From positions 30,543,001 through 30,607,000 of the forward strand of contig JBAIAC010000014.1 of assembly GCA_037349315.1 (NCBI GenBank): 64,000 bases of DNA. The letters run 5' to 3'. Shown one piece after another: positions 43,330 to 55,345 of the stretch. The stretch comes from Chelydra serpentina. Lineage: Eukaryota > Chordata > Testudines > Chelydridae. A program made the translations under genes and the position numbers. The stretch's first letter is position 1; the number at the start of each line of letters is the position of its first letter. The notes beneath the pieces were generated by a model. It was not told the DNA's origin. It was given only the letters and a program-made list of their open reading frames with translations, and made no database searches.

Positions 43330-45060
43330 AGTGCGATCAACTCAATAAAAAACTCCTCTCCTTGCTGAGCATGCGCAGCCCGGCGCAGATAGTGATGTTT
43401 TCTCCTTTCAATTACTCCCTGCAGTGGCGCTTGCGCAGCGGGACTCCGGCTTTCGTCCGTACCTCTGTATAACATAAGGCTCGTTTCCCAGGGCTGATGT
43501 GAGGGGAGGTTCATTAAAGGGAGCGAAACACCCAAATACCACAGGGAGGGCGGCGTATGAGACAGGGCTGCAGTGACGGGCTAAGGGCTTTCAAGCGGCT
43601 CTACGCCGTCCCCAGGCAGCACGCGCTGTGCCCGGCTATTCTCTGCCAGCGGCTCCCCGGGGTTGTGCGACGTCTCCCTTTCCAACTCCCACCGAGATGC
43701 GCGCAGCTGCTGAGGCGCTAGGAGCAGCAGGGATTTCACCAACCTCCCCCCCCGGGGTGCAGAGCGGGGCAGCGCCCGAGGCAGGGTTAACACGGCCAGG
43801 GCCCACAGGGAGTCTGCGGTCAGACCCCCAGCCCAGGGTCTCCCGCACTCACTGCCTCGGGAGCTAATGGTGCTGGGCAGGGTGATGTAACTGCTTTGGG
43901 ACCTGCCCGCTCAGCCCGGCGGAAAGGCGCCATTTTCTCCTCACAGAGCCACCCGCGTCTCTACCGGGGTGATCTGAGGTCAGGGAGCCCGGGTGCCGCT
44001 GCGCAGGCTGCGAGCTCGTACGTAGCTGCTCTCAGCGCCGCAGCTGGGAGGCACTACTGGAAAGGACTCACAAGCCGCGGCGGTGGGAAGCTGCGCATGC
44101 CCCTTGGCGGCGAAAGTCAATCACGGGCCCAGCCGCGCCAGCCTGGCGCATGCGCACTGGCGCGGGGCTTAGCCAGTCTGGTGGCTGCTGTTGCCGGTAG
44201 GCTCTAGCGCCGCATGCGCAGTGTTGGCGGTGAGGGAATCACAGGCCTGGCTGCTGCTGGAGGAGGATCTGGGCTGTCGGTGGGTTTGGGACTAAGCGCA
44301 GGAAGCTGCTTCGCACAGTGCGAGGAGCCCGGGGTGGCCAGGCGGCGAGGGGAGCCGGGTAAGGTGCGCGCTGCAAGGGCAGGCGGGGCGGCTGTGGCGG
44401 GGCGGGCTCCCCCGGATCCCGGCCGGGGGCTTGGGGAGCCGTTAAAGTTTGACAGTCCTGGCGGGGCTCCCGTCTCCAGGCAGCGGCGCGGGGTGGGCAG
44501 GGGCTGCCCTGGGGGCCGGGTGCGGGCTGGGGCTGCGGCTCCCCGGCGGGGCAGGGCAGGGGCTGTTTCATAAGGGACCCGCTAGGCCTTGTGACCCACT
44601 TTACTCCTGTCACAACTCCCAGCACGTTTGGAGCCCTGCCCGGCTGGCCCGGCGCCCGGCCGGGCTCCGCCTGCTCTCGCCGCCCCCAGGGCGGGGGCGG
44701 GACCCTCCGAGCCGCCAGCTCCCCACCTGCCCGGGGCGCGGGTTGGAGCTGGCGCTGGAGCGGGGGACCCTGGTTGTTTTCTTTCTCGCGCCTGGAGCCG
44801 TAGGCGGCGTCTCGTCCGGTCTGTGCAGCCGGGAGCGGCGCTCCCCGCCCGCGCTGCCCCTGCTGTTCGAGGGGCTCTCCCGGCTGCCCGAGCTGGTGGT
44901 GTGCAGCCTGGTCTGCGCCGCCCAGCGCGGTTATCCTCGCAGGCAGCATCCTGCCGGCCGGGAGCCGAGCGTGTCCGCCACAGTAGCACCAGGAGCAGTC
45001 CTGTCTGCGGTACAGGGTGGACACTAAAACCAGGCGGCGGGCTGCTGGTGGGGAGCTAGC
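43330..45060 (+). promoter_or_regulatory. CLOCK: CpG island promoter, probably of CLOCK
   Basis: A long GC-rich, CpG-dense block lies in otherwise AT-rich DNA, as expected for a housekeeping-type vertebrate promoter without TATA box. It has four NRF1-like words built on GCATGCGC: GAGCATGCGCAG at 43368, CTGCGCATGC at 44091, GCGCATGCGC at 44146 and CGCATGCGCA at 44211. GGCGCCATTTT at 43926 fits a YY1 site. In mammals CLOCK follows PDCL2 on the same strand at about this distance and has a non-coding first exon, so this is likely its promoter. No CLOCK protein sequence is visible here to prove it. Long frames on both strands are by-products of GC content. Confidence 0.6.
44222..44358 (+). other. 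Candidate non-coding first exon (donor at 44358/44359)
   Basis: GAGCCGG|GTAAGGTGCG at 44358-44359 is the best splice donor just downstream of the NRF1 cluster, so a first exon could end there. The start shown is a guess at the base of the NRF1 cluster. An untranslated first exon would fit CLOCK. Other donors in the island cannot be excluded. Confidence 0.3.
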
Positions 45061-46880
45061 CCATGGCCTGGCGTTGGCAGGGCGGGGTGTTCTTAGTGTC
45101 ACTGTGAAATTGGAATGAAATTCAGTGGCGTGAGAAGTTACAGGACAACAACGGACGTTTGCAACTCGTGAATCCAGTCCTGGAAACCAATAATCCCATA
45201 GAATGAAGAGCTGCTGGCCTGCGGGAAGGTTTATAAACTTAGAGACACGTCCCTTTCATAGGGCCCCAAGGCGTCCACTTGCCTGGATCAGCTTGCAGGA
45301 TCTGTCTCTAAAAACCAAAATGATTCACATCATTATTAATTATAATAGTTAATACTTGTACAGCGATTTCAGTATAGAAATAGTTGCTTAAATCCTGTTA
45401 TAGCAGAGAGACTGAAGTTAAGGGTACAGTGAAAAATTAAAAATTTTGTTGAATGAATACATTTTACTTTGTCTTTCCGTTTTTCTGTAACACTTTTCAC
45501 CATGGTGTCTAAGCAGTGTTTATTAATAACACCTTTATTTCTAAAATCTTCACTTTTAATAATTTTTCCCCCCAGTCCTGCTAGCACTTTTGTACATGTT
45601 TAACTTCAAGCATGTAAGTAGCCTCTCTGATTTTAGTAGAATGGCACACATACAATTAAGCATGTGCATTGTAGGACTGGGATCCTAAATTACTTGGCAT
45701 TCTTTTTGTGTTTCTCTCAACTTGGAAATTGAAACTCAATGAAGTTTATAGTCAGTTTAATTTTCAGGTTCTCATTGTTCCCTTTTAAATACAGCAAGGA
45801 GAATGTTTGTTTAAAAGCTATTTTGATTGGAGGTTTTTGTTTAATAGTTGAAACATTTTGTTTTTCTGAGGTCTCTTAGCATTATGGAGATTCCAAGAAA
45901 AATAACATGTCTCAAATATATTTATTTTATAATACCAGGTGTTCTTGTTAAAGTGTGACTGTTGTGCGTCTTGGAGTTGGTCTTAAACTGTTGAGAAACT
46001 TGTTGAAAGAGAAACAATCATGCAGCCTAGTAGTACAATATTTTCCTGAAAAAATTGCTTTGCATTATTACAGAATAGCATGAACAAAAAATTTAATTTT
46101 CAGGCCCATGTTTAACAGCCAGGCTCAAACATTATACAGCTGCTTCTCACTTATTGCTTGTTTCAATTCTTTACTTGTTCATGTAAAGAAGGATGAATGT
46201 TTTCTTTGAGCGCTGTCATTTTATGTATATTTATGTTTTACTTTTTGTAAATTGTTTTGTTTACATTTTAGGACTACCTAAACTCCCTCTGGTGGCTAAT
46301 TTAACATATGGTCTAATAATTTAAGACTGCCAAACAGTGGTTATTTGCTCATGTAGTTGTAGGCTGATCTCCCTGTGAAGCGCCTCATTGAGGTCAGTGG
46401 GGCTGCATACCAGGGTCCACCCGTGAATGACAAGTTACAGGTAGAACTCAATGGGAAGGTTCTATTGGTAATAGGTGCTTAATGTAGTTATAACGATTGA
46501 GGCCCCATGGGGCTGTGAGGATCTTCCAAGTTTCACCTGATCTGGCTGCCCTCTCTGGATGTCAAGTGTTTATTTTTGGATTGTTTAAACAGATTCTTCT
46601 TCTTGACTGTATGGCACTAATGTATATTTTTCTCTCTATCTTTTCCATTTTGTTTTGTCACGTATTTAAGTCCCCTTTTTGCCCCATCCTGTTACCTCTT
46701 ATGCTGGAAATTTCCTTCCCACCCCTTTACAATATGTACTTGGAAGCAACACTCTGCCTCTGGTTTATATAACTTTTGTTGCTTTGATATTCTAGAACTG
46801 TATGCTGCTCAGGAAAATTTGCAATTTCTCATTTATTCGTAAAGCGACTTTATATTTTATCTGGTATATTTTAACAGGGG
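45061..46880. other. Presumed first intron of CLOCK, nothing recognised
   Basis: AT-rich non-coding sequence. 46340-46500 has a GGTCAGTGGG-like word often seen in old amniote repeats. No exon supported. Confidence 0.45.
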
Positions 46881-47111
46881 TGGTTCTGATAATTAAATAT
46901 GTCTCCTGCAATATAAAGGGTTTTAATAACGCAAAGTAAAAAGTATACTCAGTGCTTAAAAAAAAAAAAAGAAGAATGTTGACATTGCTATGCTCCAGGA
47001 AACACCTTTGACAGAATTTAAAGCTTGTAAACTGAATAGAGATTGCATATGCTTCTTAATTTCTAGTTGCTTTAATTCTTAAGCAAGGGGCATTGGTATA
47101 TTAATACATAA

Positions 47112-47770
47112 AAAGTTTCAGAGGGGTAGCCGTGTTACTCTGTATCAGCAAAAACAGCGCGGAGTCCTTGCGGCACCTTTTGAGACTAGGGGTACGTCTA
47201 TACTACCCGCCTGATTCGGCAGGTAGCAATCGATCTTCTGGGATCGATTTATCGCATCTCATCTAGACGCGATAAAGGACCCCGGAAGTGCTCGCCGTCG
47301 ACACCGGTACTCCTGCTCCGCGCTTGGAGTAAGCGGAGTCGACGGTGGAGCCTGCCTAATGTATCTGGACCCGCGGTAAGTGCTTTTTAGTTCGAACTAC
47401 GATACTTCGACTTCAGCTACGTTATTCACGTAGCTGAAGTTGCATATCTTAGTTTGCCCCCCCCTCTCCCCCCAGTGTGGACCAGCCCTAACAAGTTTAT
47501 TTGGGCATAAGCTTTCGTGGGCTAGAACCCACTTCATCAGATGCGTGGAGTGGAAAATACAGTAGCAGATATAAATACACAGCACATGAAAAGATGGGAG
47601 TTGCCTTACCAAATGAGATGTTAGTCTAACGAGACAATTCAATTAACAGTAGGATACCAAGGGAGGAAAAATCACTTTTGTAGTGGTAATGAGAGTGGCC
47701 CATTTCAAACAGTTGACAAGAAGGTGTGAGTAACAGTCGGCGGAAATTAGTATGGGGGAAATTAGGTTTT
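47112..47770 (-). repeat. Interspersed repeat (copy 2) inside the L1-like LINE, itself split by a MITE
   Basis: TTTCAGAGGGGTAGCCGTGT at the left and AAGCTTTCGTGGGCTAGAAC after the MITE are reverse-complement words of the copy at 35945. The right part (ATAAATACACAGCACATGAA onward) parallels 53640-53850. The MITE at 47189-47487 interrupts it. It interrupts the LINE endonuclease. Confidence 0.7.
47189..47487 (+). mobile_element. PIF/Harbinger MITE (copy 3, nested)
   Basis: Starts GGGGTACGTCTATACTACCC and ends GTGTGGACCAGCC, flanked by CTA on both sides (47186-47188 and 47488-47490). Same family as 13841, 31596 and 50030. Third layer in a nest: LINE, then interspersed repeat, then MITE. Confidence 0.88.
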
Positions 47771-49508
47771 GTAATGACTTTTCTTTTGAATAAAATTTGT
47801 TGAATTTTAATATTCCGAGCATAGCATCTGACAGTGAAGGCAGATTTACTATCCTCAAGGCTGAAATTGACAATTCTAAATAATCAAACCAGGATGACCC
47901 AATTTTATAAGTATAAATGACATGGGCCACCATCCTATTATCATAGCTGGAGACTTTAACAAAACTCTAGACCCAGCCCTTGATAAATCTTCTCCCTCTC
48001 CATATAAAAACACGAATACTCATAAATTTCATACATACATAGCAGATTTAGGCTTAAAAAATGTGTGGAGAGTTGTCACACCCTGGGATGCCTTTAAAAC
48101 CTTCATCAAGGGCCATATCATCTTTTATGCCACATTTAAAAAGAAATGGAGAGAACATAGAACTGATACCCTTGTGAAGGAAATTAAGGCCTTGGATGTA
48201 GACTCTGCTTCTAATTCCTCCCCAGAGAAACTCTGAATTCTCATCAGTCTAAGATATGAAATCAATAAACTTCTGTCCCAAAAGGCTGAGTTTGCTTTAT
48301 TCTTTTTGAAGTAGAACTACTGGGAATCTGGCAAGAGAGAGAGAGCCTCAAGCAAAAGGCTAGCAGAAATAAGATTGCTGCTATTCGCGATAGTAGCAAT
48401 AAATTATATACAACAATCAGATATTAATAAACAGTTTCAACAATTTTATTCAAAACTATATTTAGCTGAAGAGGGAATCACTAAAGATGCCCTAGATAAC
48501 TTTTTAAGTGGATTGTCTCTGCCACAAATCTGTGACTCTGATGGAACTTTTAGATACCTGTTTAGAAATCACACAACTGACTCAAGCTATAAAAATATGA
48601 TGGTCAGAAAGACTCCTTGTACAGACGGGTTCCCAGTTGAATTTTACAAAAAGTTCTCTGAAACTTTAATACCTAGATTATTGAATATGTTCAATGAGGC
48701 CAAGAATGAGTAAACTCTTCTGCCTACTCTGTAGCTGTAACTGAAGCTGTAATTTCAGTTATTCCTAAGCCTGGGAAAGACCTTGAACTATGTAGTAATT
48801 ACAAGACAATTTTTTAAAGCAATTGTGATGCTAACATTTTAGCTAATGCTCTTGCTATGTGATTGGACAAAGTTCTCTCTCACATTCTACACACAAATCC
48901 TGTAGACTTCCGTCATAATAGCTATGGCTCAGATAACTTGTGTCAGCTGATATTATTGCCACTTCAAAAAATTCTAAAGAACTCTTAACTCTCATGTCTT
49001 TAGATGCTGTGAAGGTCTCAGTTCCAGGCTATGCAGGCAATTTTTTTGTGTGTGTGAGCAAAATTTGGATTTGGTAAATATTTGGATTAAACAATACTTG
49101 GACTTCCAGAGTAGTTATGAATGGTATTATTTACACCCCATTTCCATTCAGAGAGATGAGACAGGGCTGCCCACTTTCTACTCTTCTGTTTGATTTAGCT
49201 CAAGAACCTTTAGCCTTTGCCATCTGAGCAAATAAACATATTCATGGTATCAGGGTGGGCCAGAGAACAAAATTGTGTTCTATGCAGATTATCTTGTATT
49301 TGTATGTGTTCCAGGTTACCATTCCTAACCTTCTAACTAATAATAAATTTGGACACCTCTCAGGATATAAAATTAATTGGGGTAAATCAGAAATCTTAGA
49401 CACCAGCAATATACCCACAAAGGCCTGTTCTCAAATTGGGACTTTCAGTGACAATCCTCTTATCTGAAATATTTAGGAATACTGCTTCCCAAAAATATTC
49501 AGGGCATC

Positions 49509-50599
49509 TGTCATAAATGAAGGGAAGGGGGAGAGGGTCTGATGCAGTGCTATAAAATCCTCTTACCAGTAAAGGGTTAAGAAATACAGGTAGCCAGACT
49601 GACACTTGACCTGGCTGGCATCTGACCAATAAGGGGGCAAGATACTTTCAAATCTTAGGAGGGGGGAAGGCTTTGTGTGTGTCTGGTTCAGAGTGATCTT
49701 GGAAGACAGAAAGAACCTACAGAAAATCCGCCTCCTCACCAATACTCACTTTTCTAAAGTAAGTTTAGATAGCATAGCGAGTAGATTCTGTTTATTTTGC
49801 TTGGTACATTCCCTGTGGGAGAGGGAAGGGTTAGTCCTGTTTTCTGTAACTTTAAGGTTTTGTCCAGAGGGGGGAATCTCTCTGAGTGCCCTGTAAAATA
49901 GTTACCATCCGGATTTTACAGAGATGATTTTATCTTCTTTGTTTTTAATAAAATCCTTTTTTTAAGAAGCTGGCTGTTTTCTATGGTTTTTAAAAACCCA
50001 GGGGGTGGGTTTTTAGATCACTGTGGGCTGGTCTACACTAACCCCCCAATTCGAACTAAGATACGCAACTTCAGCTACGTGAATAACGTAGCTGAAGTCG
50101 AACTATCTTAGTTTGAATGAAAACGTACTTACCCGGGGTCCACACGCGGCACGCAGGCTCCCCCATCGACTCCACCTACTCCGTTCGTCGAGCTGGATTA
50201 CCAGCGTCGACGGGGGAGCACTTCCTGGTTCGATTTATCGCATCTAGACAAGACGCGATAAATCGAACCCAGAACATCGATCCGACGCGTCCGATGCGAC
50301 GGGTAAGTGTAGACCTACCCTGTGTAACCAATTGGTTAGGAGATTATTCTCAAGCTTCCCAGGACAGGGGGGTACGGGCTTGAGGGGATATTTTGGGGGG
50401 AAGGAACTTCAAGTGGTCCCCTTTCCTGGATTCCTGTTTAGAACACTTGATGGTGGCAGTGGAAGAAGCATTTCTCAGGGTGCAGGGAATTTTGTACCTT
50501 GGGGGTTTTAACCTAAGCGGTAAAAATAAGCTTAGGGGCTCTTAATGCGGGTCCCCACATCTTTACCCTAGAGTTTAGAGTGGGGAGGGAACCCTGACA
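49509..50599 (+). repeat. Solo LTR with 5-bp target duplication, carrying a MITE
   Basis: Starts TGTCATAAATGAAGGG and ends GAGGGAACCCTGACA, flanked by GCATC at 49504-49508 and 50600-50604. A TATA-like TATAAAATCC lies near 49551 and AATAAAATCC near 49949. A Harbinger MITE (50030-50325) has inserted in its 3' part. The same LTR family is present in reverse at 29586-30423. It interrupts the L1-like LINE. Confidence 0.9.
50030..50322 (-). mobile_element. PIF/Harbinger MITE (copy 4, reversed, nested in the LTR)
   Basis: GGCTGGTCTACACTAACCCC at the left and GTGTAGACCTACCCT at the right, with GTG on each side. Inner CAGCTACGTGAATAACGTAG is the reversed form of the palindrome in the other copies. 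Inserted after the LTR itself. Confidence 0.82.
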
Positions 50600-50979
50600 G
50601 CATCCCTAAGATAAATATACAACTAGTTATTGCCCAAGTGGGTAATGATTTGGGGAGATGGAGTTTAATGCTCAGTTTGTCAGGTAAAATTAGTATACTG
50701 AAAATGAATGTTCTTCCCAGAATGTTCTATGACCTGAGCAGTCTTTCTATTCCTCAAATTCATTTTAAGAAATTCAGTAATATTTTCTTAGCATTCCTTT
50801 GAGTACAGGTAAGAAATCTAGACTGACTCTGAACAAATTACAGCTCCCCCAGTATTCCTAATTTGGAAAATTATCATATTTCCTTTTTGTTAAGCCAGGC
50901 ATCTTTGTGGATGTTGCATATGATCACACTGACTCCACCCTAGGTTCAGATTGAATGAGAATTGGTATATCCTCTACCC

Positions 50980-52213
50980 GAGTGGTTCTCAAACTATCTG
51001 ATGTGGCGGACTGGCAATTTTTTTTCCAATGTGCCAGGGACCGGTACCGTATTTGTGCCATATTATTATCGTATTCGCATAGGCACGTAGCACATCAGAT
51101 CATCAGATCAGAAATCTGGGTAACCACTCCAGAATGCCGTCCTGTCATTGCGGCAGCGCCATCAGAATATACGCCTACACAAAACTTGAAATCCAACCCA
51201 CATTTGTTAACCATGTAGTCGTTCACAGTCTTGAACACTTCAGGAACTAGTTGTTTTTGTTGGTAGTGAAGCAGAAAAAACCCCCTCTTCCTTCAAATCA
51301 CCCTCATGTTCGAAGCACACACACACCATCAGAATTGCCATAATAGCAACGTCTGTACATTCATCAAGCTGCAAAGAAAAGTACTTTGCTAATTTAATCT
51401 GTCCTATGAGCTGATCTTCCATATCGTGAGCCAGATCGTGAATTCATCGAGCTATAGTGTCATTTGAAAGTGGCACCTGAGCCACTTTCTTTGCCGCCGG
51501 CTTGCCCAGCATTTCCATGCAGATATTTTTAATACAGCCTATCACTAGTGTCTCACCAATTTTGTATGGCTTTTTAGCCTTTACAACTCGAAGCACTATT
51601 TTATAAGAAGCTCGCCAAGCACAAGTATTTGTGTGACAGTTCAAAGATCTGTTTCTGACGGCCTTTTAAATCAACATGCTTTCTTTCGAAGAACTCTTTC
51701 AGCTTTGAACTAATTTAATTATGTTTTGTATTTAAATGCCTTTTGAGCTTTGACAGCTTCATTGCGTCGTTAGCCAACACATGGCCACAAGTAATGCACT
51801 GCGCTTTTGGCCTTCCACCATCATTCGTGGCTACAAAACCGATCAGTGGGTTCGGACGGGGTCCCAAATGACAAACGCGCAGAGATCTGTATGACGCTCC
51901 TTATTCAACTTCTCGATGGTAACTGCCAGTGGGGCGGGGTCTTTATATGCGAAGGAGTGGGGTAAGCACGCTTGCGCGTCTCATGCAAAACATGCTGTAG
52001 TGCTATGGCATAATTATCAATATTCTAATATGTGCTTTTGAAAACATAATATTTAATATTGTTGACTTTATCGACTGATAATTATTCTTTGTGGAATTCC
52101 GGTGCGATTTTTAAATTATACTATTCCTTCTTTCTTTGAAACTCTCTGCGGACCGGCAGCCGATAGCTTGCGGACCGGCGCCGGTCCGCGGACCACCACT
52201 TTGAGTAGCACTG
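50980..52213 (-). mobile_element. hAT element with transposase remains
   Basis: Ends GAGTGGTTCTCAAACTATCT and CCACTTTGAGTAGCACTG, flanked by a perfect 8-bp duplication CTCTACCC (50972-50979 and 52214-52221). On the minus strand at 51220-51790 it encodes pieces of a hAT transposase. It lies within the L1-like LINE region and is one of the few here with coding remnants. ACCGGTACCG and ACCGGCGCCGG runs mark the termini. Confidence 0.93.
51200..51800 (-). pseudogene. hAT transposase remnant (BED-type N-terminal part)
   Basis: In order on the minus strand: CGHVLANDAMKLSKLKRHL at about 51790-51740, a BED-like zinc-finger end; KPYKIGETLVI and MLGKPAAKKVAQVPLSNDTI (51644-51444); and KYFSLQLDECTDV (51422-51240), the catalytic-region start in hAT transposases related to ZBED5-type genes. 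Stops separate the blocks and the C-terminal dimerisation part is absent, so it is a deletion derivative. Confidence 0.75.
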
Positions 52214-53534
52214 CTCTACCCCTTTCAGACATTGTTGTATTATTATAGATTTGATGGCTCCAGAGCTCTCCCAGTGATGGCAGTCATATAAGCTTGGTCA
52301 AACTTGGCTAAAAAATTCTGCTTCCCTCCATTCTTCCTTGTAGAAGTGGTCATATGGAACAATCCTGTTCTTAAAATCAGTAGGAAAACCTTGATCTGGA
52401 GGGATTGAATGGACAGAGGAATTATGACTATGTAACAGATAATTGACAATGATAAATGTAAACTGCTTGTGTAGATTTTCAATAATAGTTTGGTTTACTC
52501 TGCTCTGGAGCATGGAAGTATCTCCAGTTAAAGTGTTTACTTACTAGTATATTTGGACCAGATGCATTGGGAGCTCCAGATCATATATTATTTTGGAGGA
52601 AATTTCCTGGATTTACTCAGCCAGTGGTATCCTCCTACGATATTCAGGCCCCAAAAAATCTGCCAAAGATTGATAATTTGAGAGTTGCTTGTAATAGAGA
52701 TTTGGATATACATCTATCTGTGACCCAATAGAATACAGTTCTGTCTATTGTTAAAAAAGCAACTATAGAGCTGACACTATGGCTTATTTGCCAAAAGACA
52801 CTTTCTCAAATATACTAGTCCCTGCATAGGCTAATGGTAATGGGCCTCACAAATGCTATTGGAAATGTAACTCGGTGCTACATTAAGTGCCCCTGTGTCA
52901 AGAATTTCTGGTATGAGGTCCGTCAAAGGACCAATTTGATATTGGATGCTCAGTTGGAGCCCAAATTTCATTCTTGGATATATTCCTGATATCTAGAGAT
53001 TACCTTGTAACAAGGCAGCGTGGTTCCAACCTGCAGCTTTGGTTGCTAAAAAATTAATCCTGCAAAAATGGAAAAATTGATCCCTACCAAATATTAATGC
53101 CTGGCTCAGTGGTATGGCTGACCTTACATGCAGCGAAAGGGAATGCCCAAAAAATTCAAAGCAATTTGGGCTGACTTTCTATGATTAACATAGGCCTTGA
53201 AGATAGCTATGTCACTTCCCCTCCCCTGCCTTTATCGTAACCCTCTCTATTTACTTTATGTATTAGGATGAATCTGGTATTTTGGTATATTTATTATATT
53301 GGGGAAAATTAATAAATGTCTTGCTCTCCTAATCAAAAAGTGACATTTTTGACTCATGAGTCCATATTCTGCATCTGAATAGTCACAAAATACACTTTTT
53401 GTAAAAAAGGCTTTGCACAGTAAAATAAAGAGCACTGAACGCTTTAGATTTGTAAAACACACTTTTTAGATTGAAATGTAGCTGTCACGCAATCTGGAGT
53501 GGTTCGTGACTGTGAGTGCCTACCTCAGGGCAAA

Positions 53535-53850
53535 AAGAAAAGGAATACTTGTGGCACCTTAGAGACTAACAAATTTATTTCAGCATAAGCTTTCGTGGGC
53601 ATCACCTCACTTCATTAGATGCATGGAATGGATCACATAGAAAGCAAATATTTATACTAACAGAGAAACATGAAAAGGTGGAAGTAACCATACCAACTGT
53701 AAAAGGCTAATTAATTGAAAGGAACTATTATCAGCAGGGGAAAGAAACTTTTGAAGTGATAATCAAGATGGCCCATTATGGATAGTTGACACAGAGGTGT
53801 AAGGGTGCTTACTAGGATATGAAATTAGGGCAGAATTTCAAAAACAGGGC
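53535..53850 (-). repeat. Interspersed repeat (copy 3)
   Basis: CTTGTGGCACCTTAGAGACT, AGCATAAGCTTTCGTGGGC and ATGAAAAGGTGGAAGTAACC match the reverse of copies 1 and 2 and extend beyond copy 1. Left edge near 53535. Confidence 0.7.
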
Positions 53851-54242
53851 AAACTGGTGGTATGTTCTATACTTACTTTTACCAAGGTAGTAACAAATGT
53901 GAACTCCTGCATCACTACCATGGAGTCACAGACAGTCCCCTTAGGCTCTCAAGTCTCTCTTGCCACTCATACAAACTGGGCTTAATGATAAATGGTCACT
54001 TACACCAAAAATCAGACAATATTCAGGTTACTTCCAGTCTATTACACAAGATCAATAGGTACCCTAGATCTTAGACCAAAAACAATGCCTGTAGAAAATC
54101 CTGTAACAAACTATCTAAAGATTTATTAATATGAAAAAGAAATGAATTATTTACAGGCTAAAGCATGCAAACATATGCACAAATGAGTTATAATTTAAAT
54201 CCTAAGAGTGGCGAGTTGTCGTGATCTGTCAATTCAAAGTGT
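53851..54242. other. Presumed CLOCK intron, nothing recognised
   Basis: No coding or repeat feature could be supported. Confidence 0.45.
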
Positions 54243-54250
54243 CTTTCAGG

Positions 54251-54603
54251 CAGAGGTGGATTATGTTTTTTTGGGGGCCCTGGGCCAGAACAAGTGGGGG
54301 CCCCTTCCCACCCCTTCCATCTGGAGTCCCCACACCTCTCCCCTGATGCTCCTGCCAGGGAGCAGGGTTGGGGCGTGGGGCTTGTGTTGCTCTGCTCCTG
54401 CTGAGAGTGGGTTTGGGGTGCGGGGGCTTCCCCTGCTCCCCAGCACGAGCGCTGGTTGGGTGGAATGGGGCAAGCCTCTACGCCCCAACCCTGCTCCCCA
54501 GCAGGAACACTGGGTGGGCAGAGTGGGCCGGCGCGCAGGGCTGCCCGTTTTCTTGGGGCCCCTGGACATGGGCCTTGTGGGCCCAGTGGCTTATCTGCCA
54601 CTG
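54251..54603. mobile_element. hAT MITE with GC-rich core
   Basis: Ends CAGAGGTGGATTATG and CTTATCTGCCACTG, flanked by the perfect 8-bp duplication CTTTCAGG (54243-54250 and 54604-54611). The GGGGCCC-rich middle opens spurious frames on both strands. Confidence 0.92.
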
Positions 54604-55046
54604 CTTTCAGGATGGAACTATGAGGTAGACCCTGGGGATCTTTGGTGTCTCTGACCCTGTGAGAGTTCAAACAGCAAAGAAGTGGAAAAGTTTTCTGCAT
54701 CTGTTTTGTTTTCTTTATTCAGCCTTCCAGTCCATAGGCCAAGCTTCCTTTCACGTAGCATTTCCAAAGTGCAATAGGGCCATTACCCAATCCTTTGTAC
54801 CACGATGTTCCTTGATGACCCATCTCATTTTGATAGTTCTTCTGGATGATGATACTCTTCCCACCTGGGTTTACAAGTTTAGAGCAAACATTTTCAAAAT
54901 TATAAAGCAAAATGTGCACACTTCCTTAGCATGGGCTACAGACATTACAAATAGGATTAATGCATACAGCAACTTATAAACGTTGGATAGAGTCGAAACA
55001 CTAAATACATTCTTATAAGGTTAATGTATATTTTGAGCAACACTAA

Positions 55047-55342
55047 GGCCATGTCTATACTAGTGACCTTACAGCAGCACAACTGTACCGATGGAGCTGC
55101 ACCGCTGTAAGATCACTTGTGTAGCCACTGTATGTTGACAGGAGAGAGCTCTCCCCTTGACATAATAAAACCACCTCCATGAGCAGCAGTAGCTATGTTG
55201 GCGGGAGAAGCTCTCCTGCCAACATAGCGCTGTGCACACTACCACTTATGCTGGCAAAACGTATGTTGCTCAGTGGGTATGTTTTTTCACACCCCTGAGC
55301 GACGCAAGTTTTGCTGACATCAGTGGTATTGTAGACATGGCC
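55047..55342. mobile_element. Harbinger-type MITE, second family
   Basis: Terminal GGCCATGTCTA and TAGACATGGCC are perfect inverted repeats, flanked by TAA at 55044-55046 and 55343-55345. Subterminal CTTACAGC and GCTGTAAG words give additional pairing. No coding sequence. Confidence 0.9.
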
Positions 55343-55345
55343 TAA

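Larger units (their letters stand above)
46885..53330 (+). mobile_element. L1-like LINE, 5'-truncated and split by later insertions
   Basis: The endonuclease start is read at 46960-47010 (VDIAMLQETPLTEFKACKLN). It resumes after a repeat insertion at about 47780 and gives the GDFNKTLDPALDKSS motif at 47950. Reverse-transcriptase remnants follow (about 48370-49200), with RQGCPLSTLLFDLA, a core motif, at 49155-49200. LSGYKINWGKSEIL at 49355-49400 and a C-terminal part at 50660-50780 (SGKISVLKMNVLPRMFYDLS) complete the order. The tail ends near 53330 with ATTAATAAATG. Insertions: 47112-47770, 49509-50599 and 50980-52213. Frames are broken throughout. The tandem L1 or Tx1-type assignment is by motif style. 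Confidence 0.75.

Noticed and set aside
44239..45102. A 287-codon minus-strand open frame and several plus-strand frames in the GC-rich region
   Set aside because: CpG islands lack stop codons in many frames; the translations are alanine, proline, glycine and arginine runs with no family resemblance.
46497..46772. A 91-codon plus-strand frame rich in hydrophobic residues
   Set aside because: No splice context or recognisable family; composition follows T-rich DNA.
54188..54700. 170- and 148-codon open frames on opposite strands
   Set aside because: They overlap a GC-rich hAT MITE and run past its ends into unrelated flank.
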